Assembly: GCA_029378245.1 (NCBI GenBank) | Contig: JARKIF010000065.1 | Location: 149,646-213,645 of the forward strand | Direction of reading: 5' to 3' | Source of the DNA: Roridomyces roridus | Taxonomy: Eukaryota > Basidiomycota > Agaricomycetes > Agaricales > Mycenaceae | DNA length: 64,000 bases | Shown: positions 12,471 to 24,511 of the stretch, in pieces | Layout: every line of letters starts with the position of its first letter | Position numbering within the stretch: the stretch's first letter is position 1 | Notes under the pieces: generated by a model | What the model was told of the DNA's origin: nothing | Seen by the model: the letters and a program-made list of their open reading frames with translations, nothing else | Databases searched by the model: none | Program-made: the position numbers and the translations under genes

Positions 12471-12719
12471 CTCGGCAAGGGATCATGATGCATATTAGGA
12501 GAGGACGATCGTGGTTACACACAGGACCACAGGGGTGGCTCCACCGGGACTCTATAACTATTGGGTCAGGAGGATATTAAGGGACAGGGTCCGATCACAC
12601 AGGAGTGAACTCCTGACAAGGTTACTATATAATGTTGGGTAGAATCTCCTGTACAGTAGATTCTACCTCGTCTATTCTCCAGCGATACTCTGGCTTGCCG
12701 GTTCCCCCCTCTCGTCTTA

Positions 12720-12980
12720 GAACCCGATATGATAACATATATTTATGCTATTCGAGATCTGATCAGGCGTGTCGTTTGCCACAGAAATCGAAGTGAGGGG
12801 AAATGTTGTGTGATTCTGCGAACAGAGAAGCGCAGACTCTATTATTCGGGATACGGGACGGATACAGCGGCCGAACGGTATCGGCAATAAAACAGATGAT
12901 GCGGGGTGTTTCCGGTGAAACAACAATCAGGCGGTCGGTCTACAGAAAACAAAAAGATCAGTCAAGCAGCGGTAAAAGAT
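12720..12980 (-). repeat. Dispersed repeat, copy 1 (partner at 47,640-47,840)
   Basis: Read on the minus strand this stretch aligns with 47,640-47,840 read on the plus strand. Shared landmarks are TATCCGTCCCG, then GTGGC.AA.GACA.GCCTGATC, then TCGAATAG.AT, in the same order and spacing. The two copies lie in opposite orientation 35 kb apart. No protein is recognisable in either, and the family and full limits are unknown. Confidence 0.6.
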
Positions 12981-13929
12981 ACTCTTTTTGCAGGGGTCGT
13001 CGATGACCAGAGAAAAAGCAGTAGAGGATGATTCAGGCAGTAAGCAGCAGTGTTCAGACGTCAGACGGTGAGCACACAGTAGTACTCGATGCGAGGGCAC
13101 TTTTGTATTCAGTACTAGCGCGGGGCGCGTACAAAGGGGACCTGGGTAACTACTTTTCTTCGAGCCCTTATATACCCCCTCCTCCGCAGCATCCGCAGCG
13201 TCAAGAAGCATCAGTGTGAGTTCAAGAAGCATTAGTGTGAGTACAGAAAGTCGGTATAAGTTAAATCCCGCAGTTGCGCAGCTAGAGAAAAGTAATTCTA
13301 CAAAAACAATACTAGATAGTTTGTCCGAGGTTCTACCGAGGCTCGACTCGAGTGCGCTGCACTCGTCGCATCAAATTCGGCCGTGACTGCCGGTATTGGG
13401 ATTATCATCCGCATCTCATACATGTTGAAATTGTGGTCCTGATCTTGTTGAATTCACGCTGCAAGGGAGAGTGACGGTAAAATCACACGGAACGTCGGAG
13501 TTTGATGTAAATGTGTGGGTGCCGAGATGCCGATCACTTCGGATCAATGTTCTGAACAGCGGCAGAACGCAGCGTGTTCGAGTTTGAACAGTTTCGTATT
13601 TCCCTTGAAACATCGGGCCATCTCTGGAGCAAGCCGAGATTTATTGATTCTGTGTATGCGTGTACAGCGTGATCTGGTGATGATTTCGATGATTTCACAC
13701 ATGTGGCATCACACCGACATCTCAGTATTTGACTTGGTCTTCATTCACATATTCGACACGACTACTGGTCTCGCACCCGCACTACTAGTTCCCCTGTGCT
13801 CGACGACCCTGCAGCATGAGGCCTTGCGTCTGGCCTCTTGCATTGCAGATCACACTCATTTCGTCTGGTGCTTGACTACATCATCCCATCCCTGGTCGTG
13901 TCCGAATCTCCGTCACCTTCCTGTCGTAC

Positions 13930-15696
13930 CCGGCCGCGTTACCGAGCGTGATCCGATCACCAGCATGTCGGCCTAGGCGCTGTCGTTGACAACTTACGAA
14001 CTTCGGAATGGTGTCGTCGACGACGGGATACCCAAGATATGGGTATAAATCTAGAGCTACGAGCCAGTACTATCTGGTCCTGGAACAGTAGCACTGAAGA
14101 GGAGAAATGGGAATAATGGAACTCAACTTCCGACCCTCGGCATCAGCCTTACCAACCTGAAACACGATGGATCGACGGCTGACTGAGCTTGGGAAGGTGC
14201 AAGGATGGCGCCATACAACCTGTGGACCAATGAAATAGCAAGGATACCCTAATTGTGTTGCGGATCGCATTCCTGTATTATTTATTAGATTGCCGGACAT
14301 GTACATTACTAGGTAGAGTGTTCCCTCGAAGGCGACCAATCACCCCGTCTGTTGTATGCATTAGCATCTCTAAAGGGTTGTGCTTGGGCTTTCGAGGTGC
14401 ACTGTGTTGGATAGTGGCTTCTTAAAGTTTGTACTAGTTGGAATCATATTACTTTTGAAGCGGAATCGTTGTCATCGTTGAATCAAATCATCACACTCGC
14501 CGTACATCAAGAATCTCTTAAGTAATCAGTCAAGTCAAGTCGTTGGAACGTCGTTGTGTTTGGCTTGGGAATCCCAGTACCAGTCGGGAAGAAGAGTAGA
14601 ATCGAGTTGCGGAGTTTCGGAATAAGGAATACTCGGTGTTTGACCACCAACCCACCTGCTACACCAATCTTATCAACTACAGCTGTGAAACTATACAATC
14701 TACCAAAAGGGTTGCCTGTTCCAGTCACAACTGAACCTAATACCCGTCCCTTGGAAAACCACTTTCCTTTGGAACAACCTTACTACTGTCTCCCTCCACA
14801 ACCTACTACCTGTATAAGGACCTGTATTGGGGTCTGAACACTTGATTGAATACACTCGCTACGAGCTCGTGTCTGTGTTGGTTATCTAAATAAGCTACTT
14901 GCTTATTCCTGTGTACCACCGTATATGATACAGTGGTGTTGGGTTTCTCCCTTGGGTTTAGAGCACATTTGCTAATGCTTCAGGTAATACACGATTTTTT
15001 GCCATTCTCTGGCGAACAAACTGTTTCTAGCCTAGCAGAGTGTTTTGTTTGTTGTTTGGTTGACTACAAATCCGTGTGCTATCAGTCACGCTTTGACCGT
15101 GGTGGCTTCGATATGCAAAATCCCTGTTGTATGGGTTGCGTTTTTAGGTGTGTTTGCTTTGAAACCGGATGCCTGGATGTTTGGCAGTCGTTGGCTGGTG
15201 GCACAATGTTGGTCACAGTTAAATTACAACACGGAACATGCAGATATGTTGTTTCTAGACCTTCGAGTCACCACCCACAAAACCTTATACTCTTTTGTGC
15301 AGCTGGGAAGCTATAAATGTACCCAAAAGCTTTGGATATCCCGCTGGGCATCCATATCAAGCACCATTTGCCAGAATCCATCTTCTCAGATCCAATGTCT
15401 GAGGTGGTTCATTCGCAACAGACTTCTCTGAGTTCAACCCAATCTCCGTTCCAAGAGATCTCGAGACCTCTCCCTATAGTCTTTACAAGGCCCTGTACTA
15501 GGGACTTACAGCCGTTTTCAAAACAGTATACGGGTTTGGAGCCTCGCTCCACGTACGTTTGTGCTGACCTTTGCTGTCACTCGCCCGGGGGCTTCGTGAT
15601 TGGGTTGTTTTGGTGTGGATTAGTTCCATATCAAGGTGTATCTGGTTGTGATACTGGAAGTGTTGTGGTTTCTATAGTAGGTTTCAAGTTACATCA
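13930..15696 (+). mobile_element. Old, diverged relative of the solo LTR family, with a nested Tc1/mariner fragment
   Basis: Several blocks match the solo LTR at 16,386-17,903 in the same order and orientation: CCGGACATGTA near 14,285, GGCTTTCGAGGTGCA near 14,390, CAAGGCCCTGTACTAGGGACTTA near 15,488, CACTCGCCC...GGCTTCGTGATTGGG near 15,580, and a final TTTCTATAGTAGGTTT...TTACATCA ending at 15,696 like the LTR's CATCA terminus. Divergence is much higher than between the two solo LTRs. At about 15,511-15,570 the sequence is interrupted by one end of the Tc1/mariner-type element seen complete at 32,213-32,790 (TTTTCAAAACAGTATACGGGTTT), inserted at a TA. The left boundary is uncertain. Confidence 0.6.
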
Positions 15697-15962
15697 ACGC
15701 ACTCCACAATTCACTGCTTGGTTATTCAAAATGTCCTCAACAATGGTCAGGCTGATGTATCAATTGGTCATGTAAGTACTGCCACTGATGGACAAAAATG
15801 AAAGATTCAGCAATAATTCTCATCCATAACAGTTTCCTTTCACTCTTATCTTTGAATGGGTGGGTGCTGTGGCTTCAGTTTGGGGTGGCAAAGGCAGCAT
15901 CAGCAGCTAAGATAAGCTCAACAAGAAACACAGGAGTGGCAGACAAAACACACCTTTTCAAA

Positions 15963-18900
15963 CTAAAAGAAGTGCGAATCCAATGCGGAAACATCAGTGT
16001 CGAATGAATCAGATTCATCTGAGTTGGAAGTGCTTGGTTCTAGCAAATCAATATCCAGATACCCGTATTGTAATGCCATCAGGAAGACAGTCCAAGCACG
16101 GTCATGGATCAAGTCAAGGGATGCATTGTGGTCCAAAAGGAGCTTGGTAGTTCGAAGGTGGTGTTTGCCGGAGGACAGATGCAGTGCAGTCCACCCATCC
16201 TCCACAGCAGCATTGACTGATGCCCCATGTTCAATGAGCAGCTTTGCAGCATCAAGGCAGCCATACTGGGAGGCATAGTGCAGCGCTGTCCAGCCATTGT
16301 CATTGGCAGCCTCGACTGAGGCCCCATGTTCTATGAGCAGCTGGGCAACATCAAGGCGGCCATACTCAGAGGCATAGTGCAGCGGTGATGAGCATGGAAT
16401 TTGACTGCCCTTGAAAGCACGCTTTTTGCACGATTTCAGATGTGGTTTCCATACTATATGATCTCAATACGAGAGCTGATGTCGAGCCCAGAGACAGTCA
16501 GTACGGTGGATACTTTAGAGTACTATACAGGTTGAAGGGTATTTACCTGGATACGACTGATGGACTCACTCCGAAACATGTAGGAGGTGTGGATACCTGC
16601 CTTACCAATGGGATACACCAATTAAACAGTTCTTAACCGTTGTACGATTGTCAGCAGTTCGAACCTTGGTGCAAGTGCAATTCGGAGGTTCGGGAGTTCA
16701 CGGAATGATGGGCAAGTCGGCCGAATGACCTGAAACATGAGCAGACCGCCGAGACGGGTCCGATGGAAGTGACGTAGTAGCCATCACCTGTCGGAACAAG
16801 TGGATTCCGGCTTGGATACGGACTTTTGGTCAAGTATCTGCTGGTATCCGAGACCAAGAGTGGGAGATATGGGTATCGTTCGAAACCTACAACACGTGGG
16901 AGTACATTTTGAGGCCATACTCTGGAGGGGAAGAAGGGATACAAGATATCCAAACTGTCCGAGTCATGGATCAGCGATGGAATCACGAGATAACATGATG
17001 AATCATGGCTTGGCGCTCTGGCTGACTGAGCACCAGTGCCAGATCAACCAATCAGGTCGTTTCTATTCAGGATACGTGGGAGATTCATCATTATTGCGCC
17101 ATTCGTTTGTACTATCATATGATTCCCGGACATGTATAAAGTAGATAGAGTGTTACCCAAGAGGGCAGCGGATACTTCCCCCGCTAGCAAGCTACCAGCT
17201 GCGACTACGGGATTTGTCCGAGGCTTTCGAAGGTGCATTGCGTAGAATAAGCAATCGCCCTTGAAAATCTAAATTGTTGTTTTGTTGGCTCCCGTTGTGT
17301 GAATCGAGTTTGAAGCATAGTTTGGTTCGAGTGCAAGTTGGATTGTGATTAGGGTTTCAGCTCAGTGGCAGCTTTGGAAGGCTTGCTACGGCTTGGTACG
17401 GTTTGTGTGTCAGTTAGGGTCTGGTTGTGTGTTCAGTGTCAGGAATTGGTTCAGGAATTGTGGGAATTTACGAAATCCGTGTTGTATCGGTCGCTGTCGT
17501 CCTCGGATACCAGTGTAAAAGGGATCGAGAGACCCAAATACCTCGCTTTGTGCAACCCGGCTTTTAGCCAAACCTTTATACATCTTTTGTGTTCAGCTGA
17601 GAAGCTTAAAATCTACAAAAACACTTTAGAATTGTCATTCTTGGTTCATATCAAGGATCTTGATTCGCAATACAAAACTCGACCACTCATTTCGAGACAA
17701 TATCACAGTATTCCCTACAACCTTTCATAAGGCCCTGTACTAGGGACTTATACTCGCCTTCGCCTGCTGTCAATATAGTTGTCACTCGCCCCGGAGCTTC
17801 GTGATTGGGTTGTTTAGATATAGATTCGTCTGTATCGAGACTCATCTAGTCTTGTTGTTTCGAGTTGGTTGATTTCTATAGTAGGTTTAGAGCACATACA
17901 TCAGCGGTGTCCGGCCATTGTCATCGGCAGCCTTGACTGAGGCCCCATGTTCTATGAGCAGCTTGGCAACATCAAGGCGGCCATAGTCGGAGGCATGGTG
18001 CAGCGGTGTCCTGCCATCATTGTTGACAGCCTCAACTGATGCCCCATGTTCTATGAGCAGCTTGGAAACATCAAGCCAGCCATACTCAGAGGCATAGTGC
18101 AGCGGTGTCGTGCCATTGTTGTTGACAGCCTCAACTGATGCCCCATGTTCTATGAGCAGTTTGGCAACATCAAGGCGGACATACTGGGAGGCATATTGCA
18201 GCGGTGTCGTGCCATTGTTGTTGACAGCCTCAACTGATGCCCCATGTTCTATGAGCAGTTTGGCAACATTAAGGCGGCCATACTGGGAGGCATATTGCAG
18301 CGGTGTCGTGCCATTGTTGTTGACAGCCTCAACTGATGCCCCATGTTCTATGAGCAGTTTGGCAACATCAAGGCGGCCATACTGGGAGGCATAGTGCAGC
18401 GGTGTCCGGCCATTGTCATCGGCAGCCTTGACTGAGGCCCCATGTTCTATGAGCAGCTGGGCAACATCAAGGTGGCCATAGTCAGAGGCATGGTGCAGCG
18501 GTGTCCTGCCATCATTGTTGACAGCCTCAACTGATGCCCCATGTTCTATGAGCAGTTTGGCAACATCAAGGCGGCCATACTGGGAGGCATATTGCAGCGG
18601 TGTCGTGCCATTGTTGTTGACAGCCTCAACTGATGCCCCATGTTCAATGAGCAGTTCGGCAACATCAAGGCGGCCATAGTCGGAGGCATAGTGCAGCGGT
18701 GTCCGGCCATTGTCATCGGCAGCCTTGACTGAGGCCCCATGTTCTATGAGCAGCTGGGCAACATCAAGGCGGCCATACTGTGAGGCATAGTGCAGCGGTG
18801 TCCTGCCATCATTCTTGGCAGCCTCAACTGATGCCCCATGTTCAATGAGCAGTTTGGCAACCTCAAGGTGCCCAATCCCGGAGGCAAGGTGCAACGGTGT

Positions 18901-20883
18901 CTGGCCATCCTTCTGTGCAGCATTCACCGCTACCTTCCTGTCCTTGAGCAAACACAGGACCCCTTTTTCAAAACCTATTGATGCACACATACAGATAGCT
19001 GGCACAGCTGGCCCACCCTGCAACCAACACAGAGTTTTGTACTGGATACTCCCATCATCCAGCAGATGCATCACTGCCTGGAGTATGTGCCCCTGGTCTG
19101 TATCGTTGCAATTTTGAAAGTGTCGGAACCATCTTACTGCCGCATATACTGCAAGTGGGTATTCCCACAGGTTCTCCCTCGTCATTACTTTGTCATCCTC
19201 AGAAAACATGTGAAGATAATGCACACAAGTCTGTGCAATGAACCCCTGTGAGATGTGTGGGCTGAGATTCAAAGTGTATCCATGTTGTTGATGAAACTCT
19301 TTGGAAAGGGCATAGTCTCGTACTGAGGAGTGTGCCAAACTAATTGTTCCATTGTTTATTACAATGAGGCCATCAAGCAGCTTGAAAATCCGAGAATTTC
19401 CCCTTCGCCTGCCAGGGTAATGGATTGCTGAATCCAGGTTGGAGAAGTCAAAGTTAGGCTGCTCCAAGCGAAAAGCAATAGCATCCGCAAGCTCTTCTGT
19501 GGAAAGCTCTCTTACTGAAAACACCAGCCACCGTAATATTGCCTGAATGAACACCAATGGCAGTTTGGGTTCTGCCTTTGCACGGTTTAAGAAATGGTTG
19601 TAGATGCTGAACAGATCAGCTGGCAGGGCTGCAAGGACTTCATCCCATTCATCCTCCCAGTGACAATGACCTAGCTCAATAACAAAGCAAGCAGCCATGC
19701 GGAACCTAGTTATATCATTAGTTTAGGCCAAAAATTCAAACCTGACTGACATTCCACTGCTTTGTTTTACAATTCGCATAGTAACTGCATTGGCATGTAC
19801 AACATCATCGGACATTGTCATCATCTTGCTGTGCACAAAGGATCTTATATCTTCATGCAAGAATGATGCTTGCAGCTGTATCAAAGGCAGGTCCTTGAAC
19901 CCTGTTTGGAACTCCTGGAGGGGTTGACTTGTGAACAGCAAATGCAGTCCTTTTGTCGAAGCTCTGGAAAGTTTGTTCACAAATCCAACAAGACCTGTCC
20001 AATCATTTTTGCGGCATTCATCCAGTCCGTCCAGGACAATATATGTCTGTGGCAGTTCCCCAGTGATGCTTTCAAGGAGTTCTTGAAGATGAGTAACCTG
20101 TGGCTGTATGGTTCCATCTCCCAGCCTTTTATGAAGATGGGAAAGCAAATTATGTGGAGTGTGGGACCTCCCAGAAAGCTGCCAGACAATGGAGCTCAAC
20201 ATCATATGCAGGCTCTGTCTGTTGTTCCTGAAGTCGAAGAAGAAATATGAGACTGTGTTACCAGTCTCAACAAGGTGTTGAATGACTGTTGAGCTGTTCG
20301 TGTCAGTACAGATACAGTAGTGCAGTGAAATAGTGAAGGACCTCAGTACACTTTTCCCTGTTCCAGCTGAAATTGATTAGATATGAAGTCTATTAAACTC
20401 AGGTCAACATACATATTCCCTGAATCCACAAGGTGCCCATTGTCTTTTTCCAACCAATGAGTTGATCATGCTCAAGCAGCCAGGTCCCAGTATCTTCATG
20501 CCGAACCTCCTGCAACTGATGCTGTCTATCCTGTGTATTCGGAGGTTTTCCCAGCCAGTTGAACAAAATTTCCTCCAATCTACATGAATATAAGCTGGCA
20601 ACATGGTGACAGGAGATGTGACCCACCCTTGCCCCTGAAAGATAGCACTATACACAAGGGTTCATCAACTCCAAGATTATACTGTCAAAGAGGACATACA
20701 CATTCACAGTCCCGCCCTCTCCAATACCTCCATGGCCCCCATTTGCACCCCCTTCTCCACCGATACCTCCCGTCCCACCTGACGCTCGAGGGAAATTAAC
20801 ATGATGCAATTGCCAATTTCAATGAGAAATTTCACACCATGAATATTCACATTGGAGGCCCCAAGTTTGTGATGGTCAGACAT
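15963..20883 (-). pseudogene. NACHT-ankyrin repeat receptor (fungal NLR-like), interrupted by a solo LTR
   Basis: Exon 1 (20,838-20,883) reads MSDHHKLGASNVNIHG. After an intron at 20,779-20,837 comes a glycine-rich linker (GGTGGIGGEGG...). The next exons give a conserved pre-NACHT segment (GTGWLLEHDQ-like), a Walker A loop SGTGKSVL near 20,350, the Walker B motif YIVLDGLDE near 20,020 and a C-terminal NACHT/winged-helix region. About 14 ankyrin repeats follow, many nearly identical 33-residue units of the type TPLHYASQYGRLDVAKLLIEHGAS (given here only as a pattern). Such STAND proteins are thought to sense nonself and trigger responses in the cytoplasm. The solo LTR at 16,386-17,903 sits inside repeat 11 with a GCGG duplication. 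Reading into it adds only MYVL and a stop, and the last three repeats and acidic tail (DSDESDSFDTD-like, ending at 15,963) are stranded beyond it. A shortened protein could still be made. Confidence 0.9.
16386..17903 (+). mobile_element. Solo LTR, copy 2, with 4-bp target duplication GCGG, inside the NLR gene
   Basis: A 1,518-bp copy of the LTR at 6,935-8,441, here in plus orientation. It starts TGATGAGCAT and ends ACATACATCA, and is flanked by GCGG at 16,382-16,385 and 17,904-17,907. The flanking DNA on both sides is the ankyrin-repeat coding sequence, which joins cleanly if the LTR and one GCGG are ignored. This fixes both element ends precisely. Differences from copy 1 are scattered small substitutions and short indels, so neither insertion is brand new. 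Confidence 0.92.
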
Positions 20884-21135
20884 CATGACAATGGTCTGCA
20901 GATAGTTTATGCATCTGCCAAGAGGGCAAGGCAAAGAATGTAGCTCACCAGAGGCAGGGGGAACTCAGACAGGATGGTGGAGGTAAGAAGCAAAGAAGAT
21001 GCCAGCCGTTGCCAGCGTGCATGCACAAATCTGTCCAAACTTTCTCATGATCTCCCAGAAAACATTCACATTGTCTTTCCTAAGAATAACTTCTTGGCCG
21101 CCGGAACTTGATAGAACATCTTGAGAACATCAATA

Positions 21136-21148
21136 GAACATTCTAGAA
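21136..21148. promoter_or_regulatory. Possible heat-shock element upstream of the NLR gene
   Basis: GAACATTCTAGAA fits the three-unit nGAAnnTTCnnGAAn pattern bound by fungal heat-shock factor, about 250 bp upstream of the NLR start codon. Nine fixed bases are expected by chance roughly once in a few such windows, so this is only suggestive. Confidence 0.2.
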
Positions 21149-21539
21149 TATTGCCTGTGCTTCCGAGGGGCTGAATAGTCACACGTGACACCGCAGGACC
21201 CCGATTAAAAGGCCGCCCTAAGCTTCAATTTTATTCTGGATATCATAGTACAAAACAATTTTCTAGTCAAGTACAATATTACTGTGGAAAAAATGCTCCT
21301 TGGGCTGCACCCCATTACACCTAAAACTCAGATGCATAAAGGGTTCCATGATTTGGTGAGCAAAAGACGGGGAACTGAGCGAGCCATTTCCGAGTCTATT
21401 CAATCGGATATCACGCTGCCGTGCTGTTATACATACTGCTGAGCTCGTTTTGATGCTTGATATCACCGGAAACAGACCAAGGGATGCATGCCGAGTTATT
21501 GCCGATAAGAGACCCGAAAACAATCAGCCCGATATCTGC

Positions 21540-24250
21540 CATAATAGGCGCTTTTTTTGCCATTGGTGGATGATCCTCTGACGGTCGCCGTGTCTGCCTG
21601 ATTTACATCGAAGGACTCCCGTTCGACTCGGGCCCCGGACGTGAGTCACGTGACTGGGGAACAAAGCCCTTTTTTGTTTTTTTTTTTGTTTTGCGAACCG
21701 CGCCTGTTGAATCAACGTTAAAGGAAGCGATTTCAGTCTGCGTCCTGGGCAGCGTGCACTGTGCAGTATGAGCAAGATTCCGTGTCGCCTAAGGACTCTT
21801 GAGTCTTGTTCGACTCGGGCCTCGGGTTGGCCTCGGGCGCTACTGCAGCCTTCAGGAATAATGCTTGTTTTTTCTGTGCGACCGCATATTTGAATCAATG
21901 TCCAAGGATTCTGATTTTCAAGCGACTTCTATGAGCCTGACCAGCTTCATTAGGAACACGAGTTGCTTGGGACTCGGTGTACATGAGTCATTGGGATTTG
22001 GCCCGTCATCGCCGTTCGACTCGGGAGATAGGCATATGGAACGTCCTGATGCAAGGGATTTTTTCCCCTTCATGTCTTTCGCTAGCAGAAGTGGATGGGT
22101 GACCAACCTTCACATGCGCCTTTTGCAGAAATAGAGTTGCAGCACACTGATTGACTTGATTTCCAGCCAAGGAGGCTCAGTGCCTCGGATGGTACAAATT
22201 CATTGTGTTTAAAGGGAGATTTACACGAGTCTAATCGGTATGCATTCGACCGCGCTCGATCCGTACAAACCAACGGCAGTTGGTTCTCCCCTCCATTCCA
22301 TCGTCACAGCCTTGGTACCTCGTCCCTGTGCGATCGCGCGCTCGACCCTGTTCGAAACAGGGTGGGGAATTCACTTTGCTCGATCATCGAGTATAAATCT
22401 GGGCCAGACGGAACAGGGGGTCATCAACTTCACCCTCTCCGCGTTCGCTGTGCCCAGGTTTGTCGCTGTTCCTCTTTCTGCGTGCTGGTGCTGAGAGCGT
22501 CTCTAGCCCAGTTCTCGCTAGCGAAGTTGAACTCTTCTCTCGTTGGACACGAGCACGCCGCGCCGCGCTCCGAATCGGGTGTTCATACACGTCGTAAGCC
22601 TCGTCGTTCGAGCTCGTGTCATTGCTCTGTGCTGAGATTGTCTAGCACAGACTTTAGTGTTCACCACGGGTCACCCGCGGGTAGTCAGACCACGACCCGC
22701 ACCCGTACCCGGGACAAACCCGACCCGTGCCACCGGGTACGGGTCGTGACCTGACCCGTAATTTGACGGGTTTTGGGGTGGATTCTGCGACGCCGGTGCC
22801 TGGAAGACACTCCAGAGTGCTCTTTTAATCGGTCAGTAAGGTCTTATGTCCTCCAAAGACTCCACAGTCACCTCTCCATCTAGTTCCGACGCGAATTGAT
22901 GGCTTGAATCTGACCCGTACGGGTTACGGGTTGCTCAACAGCGACCCGAGCCCGTACCCGGGCAACCCGTACCCGCGACCCGGACCGGGTTGCCAAACCC
23001 GTGGTGAACACTAACAGACTTTCGTCTTCCTAGTGCCGCTCCTGCCTGCACCGCCGTGCTTACTCGAGTCTCGACGCGCACTAGGTAAGTAATTGTGACT
23101 CGGTGGGCGTTCGTTGCAATTTCGCAAGTCATCGCCGTTCGACTCGGGAGATACTTAGGCATACGAATATGATGCGAGTGCCGGATTTTTTTCATTCTGT
23201 CTTTTCGCTAGCATAGTAGCACAAGTTGGTGGGTGACGGTTGACCAACCTTCACACCTGCCTTTTGCCGCTTACATACGGAGGAAATGGAGTTAGACTAA
23301 TGCCCAACGGCAAGCCGTGTGCCAGTGATGTCGCACGGCGGCAGCTTGAGTGCTTCTGCCAAATTCCAATGCCATAGGGCAAATGCCGAGGTATGTGTGG
23401 AATGCAGGCCCGGCCGCCGGGAACCAACGCTTCTGAGACAAGTGTTCCGTGTTCAACTTCACTCCGTGCAACTCCATACTTAGTCAATCAGGGCACCGGG
23501 ACCAACCGGAGTTTTCGAGATCCACATCCAAGTACTTATCGTGCTTGGTCCAGGGAGTGCCGAGTCTTATCTTTGGAAATCTATCACTCGTCGATGGGCC
23601 TCGGGCAGCTCGGACAACTTGAAAATCTCTGCGATGTCCCGTTTCGGGCGGTGGTGAACATCTAAGCACTTGGCTGTTCGATGAGAGGCAGTATTGATAC
23701 GTACTTACCCGGATATGCCTGCCCGATTTGCATCGGAAGGACCCCCGCTCGACTCGGGGCCCGGGCGTGACCTGGAAAATGGTTTGATTTTCTTTTTTTG
23801 CGCAACCGCGTCTTCCAAGGAATCATATCATAGTTTCAGTCGCCGTCTACTTATGAGCCTGGCACTTTGTTATCACCGTTCGACTCGGGGGGCAGGCATG
23901 GGGTTATCGAGTGCGCTTTTTTTGGGTTTTTTCTTATTCTCTTCATCTTCTGCTCAAATCCATGCAGGAAGGAACATGGAGTTTCAGGACGCACTCGTTA
24001 TTGGCTATAGCTTCCTCTGTGGCCTCGGTCGGTTCGATTCCGCAAGGCTGCATATGGTGGCACTCCGACCATTAAGTTTTTGCTCCGCAAGGCACCAATT
24101 CGACTCCCAGAGGTCCGTTCATCTCCTTGCCTTGCGCATCCACTACTCGGCGCGGGGTGTGGATGATGCCGGTAGCAATCATTGGCTTACAGATCGTGTT
24201 CGAATTCCGGATCAAACGCGCTCTTCGAGAGAAGGAGTTGCGGCGGTAAA
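21540..24250 (+). repeat. Array A: plus-strand tRNA-like modules (T-arm/B-box plus T-run)
   Basis: At least seven modules in one orientation. Each has a T-arm-like hairpin with a 7-nt loop (TTCGACT, CTCGACT or TTCGATT) at about 21,622, 21,809, 22,015, 23,138, 23,749, 23,879 and 24,032. A T-run suitable as a Pol III terminator follows within 25-55 nt: T6/T11 at 21,670-21,687, T6 at 21,868, T6 at 22,059, T7 at 23,186, T7 at 23,793, T7/T6 at 23,917-23,932 and T5 at 24,077. Flanks are also related: the units at 21,600 and 23,720 share GAAGGAC-CCG and GTGA.C, and those at 22,010 and 23,130 share TCATCGCCGTTCGACTCGGG followed by TTCGCTAGCA. Intact D-arms are not evident. These could be decayed tRNA genes, a tRNA-derived SINE family or small Pol III genes. 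Confidence 0.6.
22655..23013. mobile_element. hAT-like MITE, 359 bp, with 8-bp target duplication ACAGACTT
   Basis: Terminal inverted repeats read TAGTGTTCACCACGGGT and, at the other end, ACCCGTGGTGAACACTA, a perfect 17-bp match. The flanking 8 bp ACAGACTT is repeated exactly at 22,647-22,654 and 23,014-23,021. An 8-bp duplication is typical of hAT transposons. The subterminal regions are packed with ACCCGT/ACGGGT motifs, likely transposase-binding sites, and there is no coding capacity, so it is non-autonomous. It is nested in tRNA-like array A. Confidence 0.92.
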
Positions 24251-24511
24251 AAAAAGTTGTTTCTTCGATCCACTGGATATTCTTGTAAGAACAACTATCG
24301 GAACGGATTTGCACCAATCCCTCACCTCTTCCTCCTGCTGCAGAGGGAACGCGCAAAGAATGCGGGCAAAATGCGGGGAAATTAGCCGATGCCGGCTGTT
24401 GCCGCGTAGATCACTGTCAAAACGCCAATCGATCACGGCAAGCGGGAACATACATCGCCACCTTTTTTCTTCCTCCCTCATCGCGTGTCTCCCTACTGTA
24501 ACCTCCCGCTA

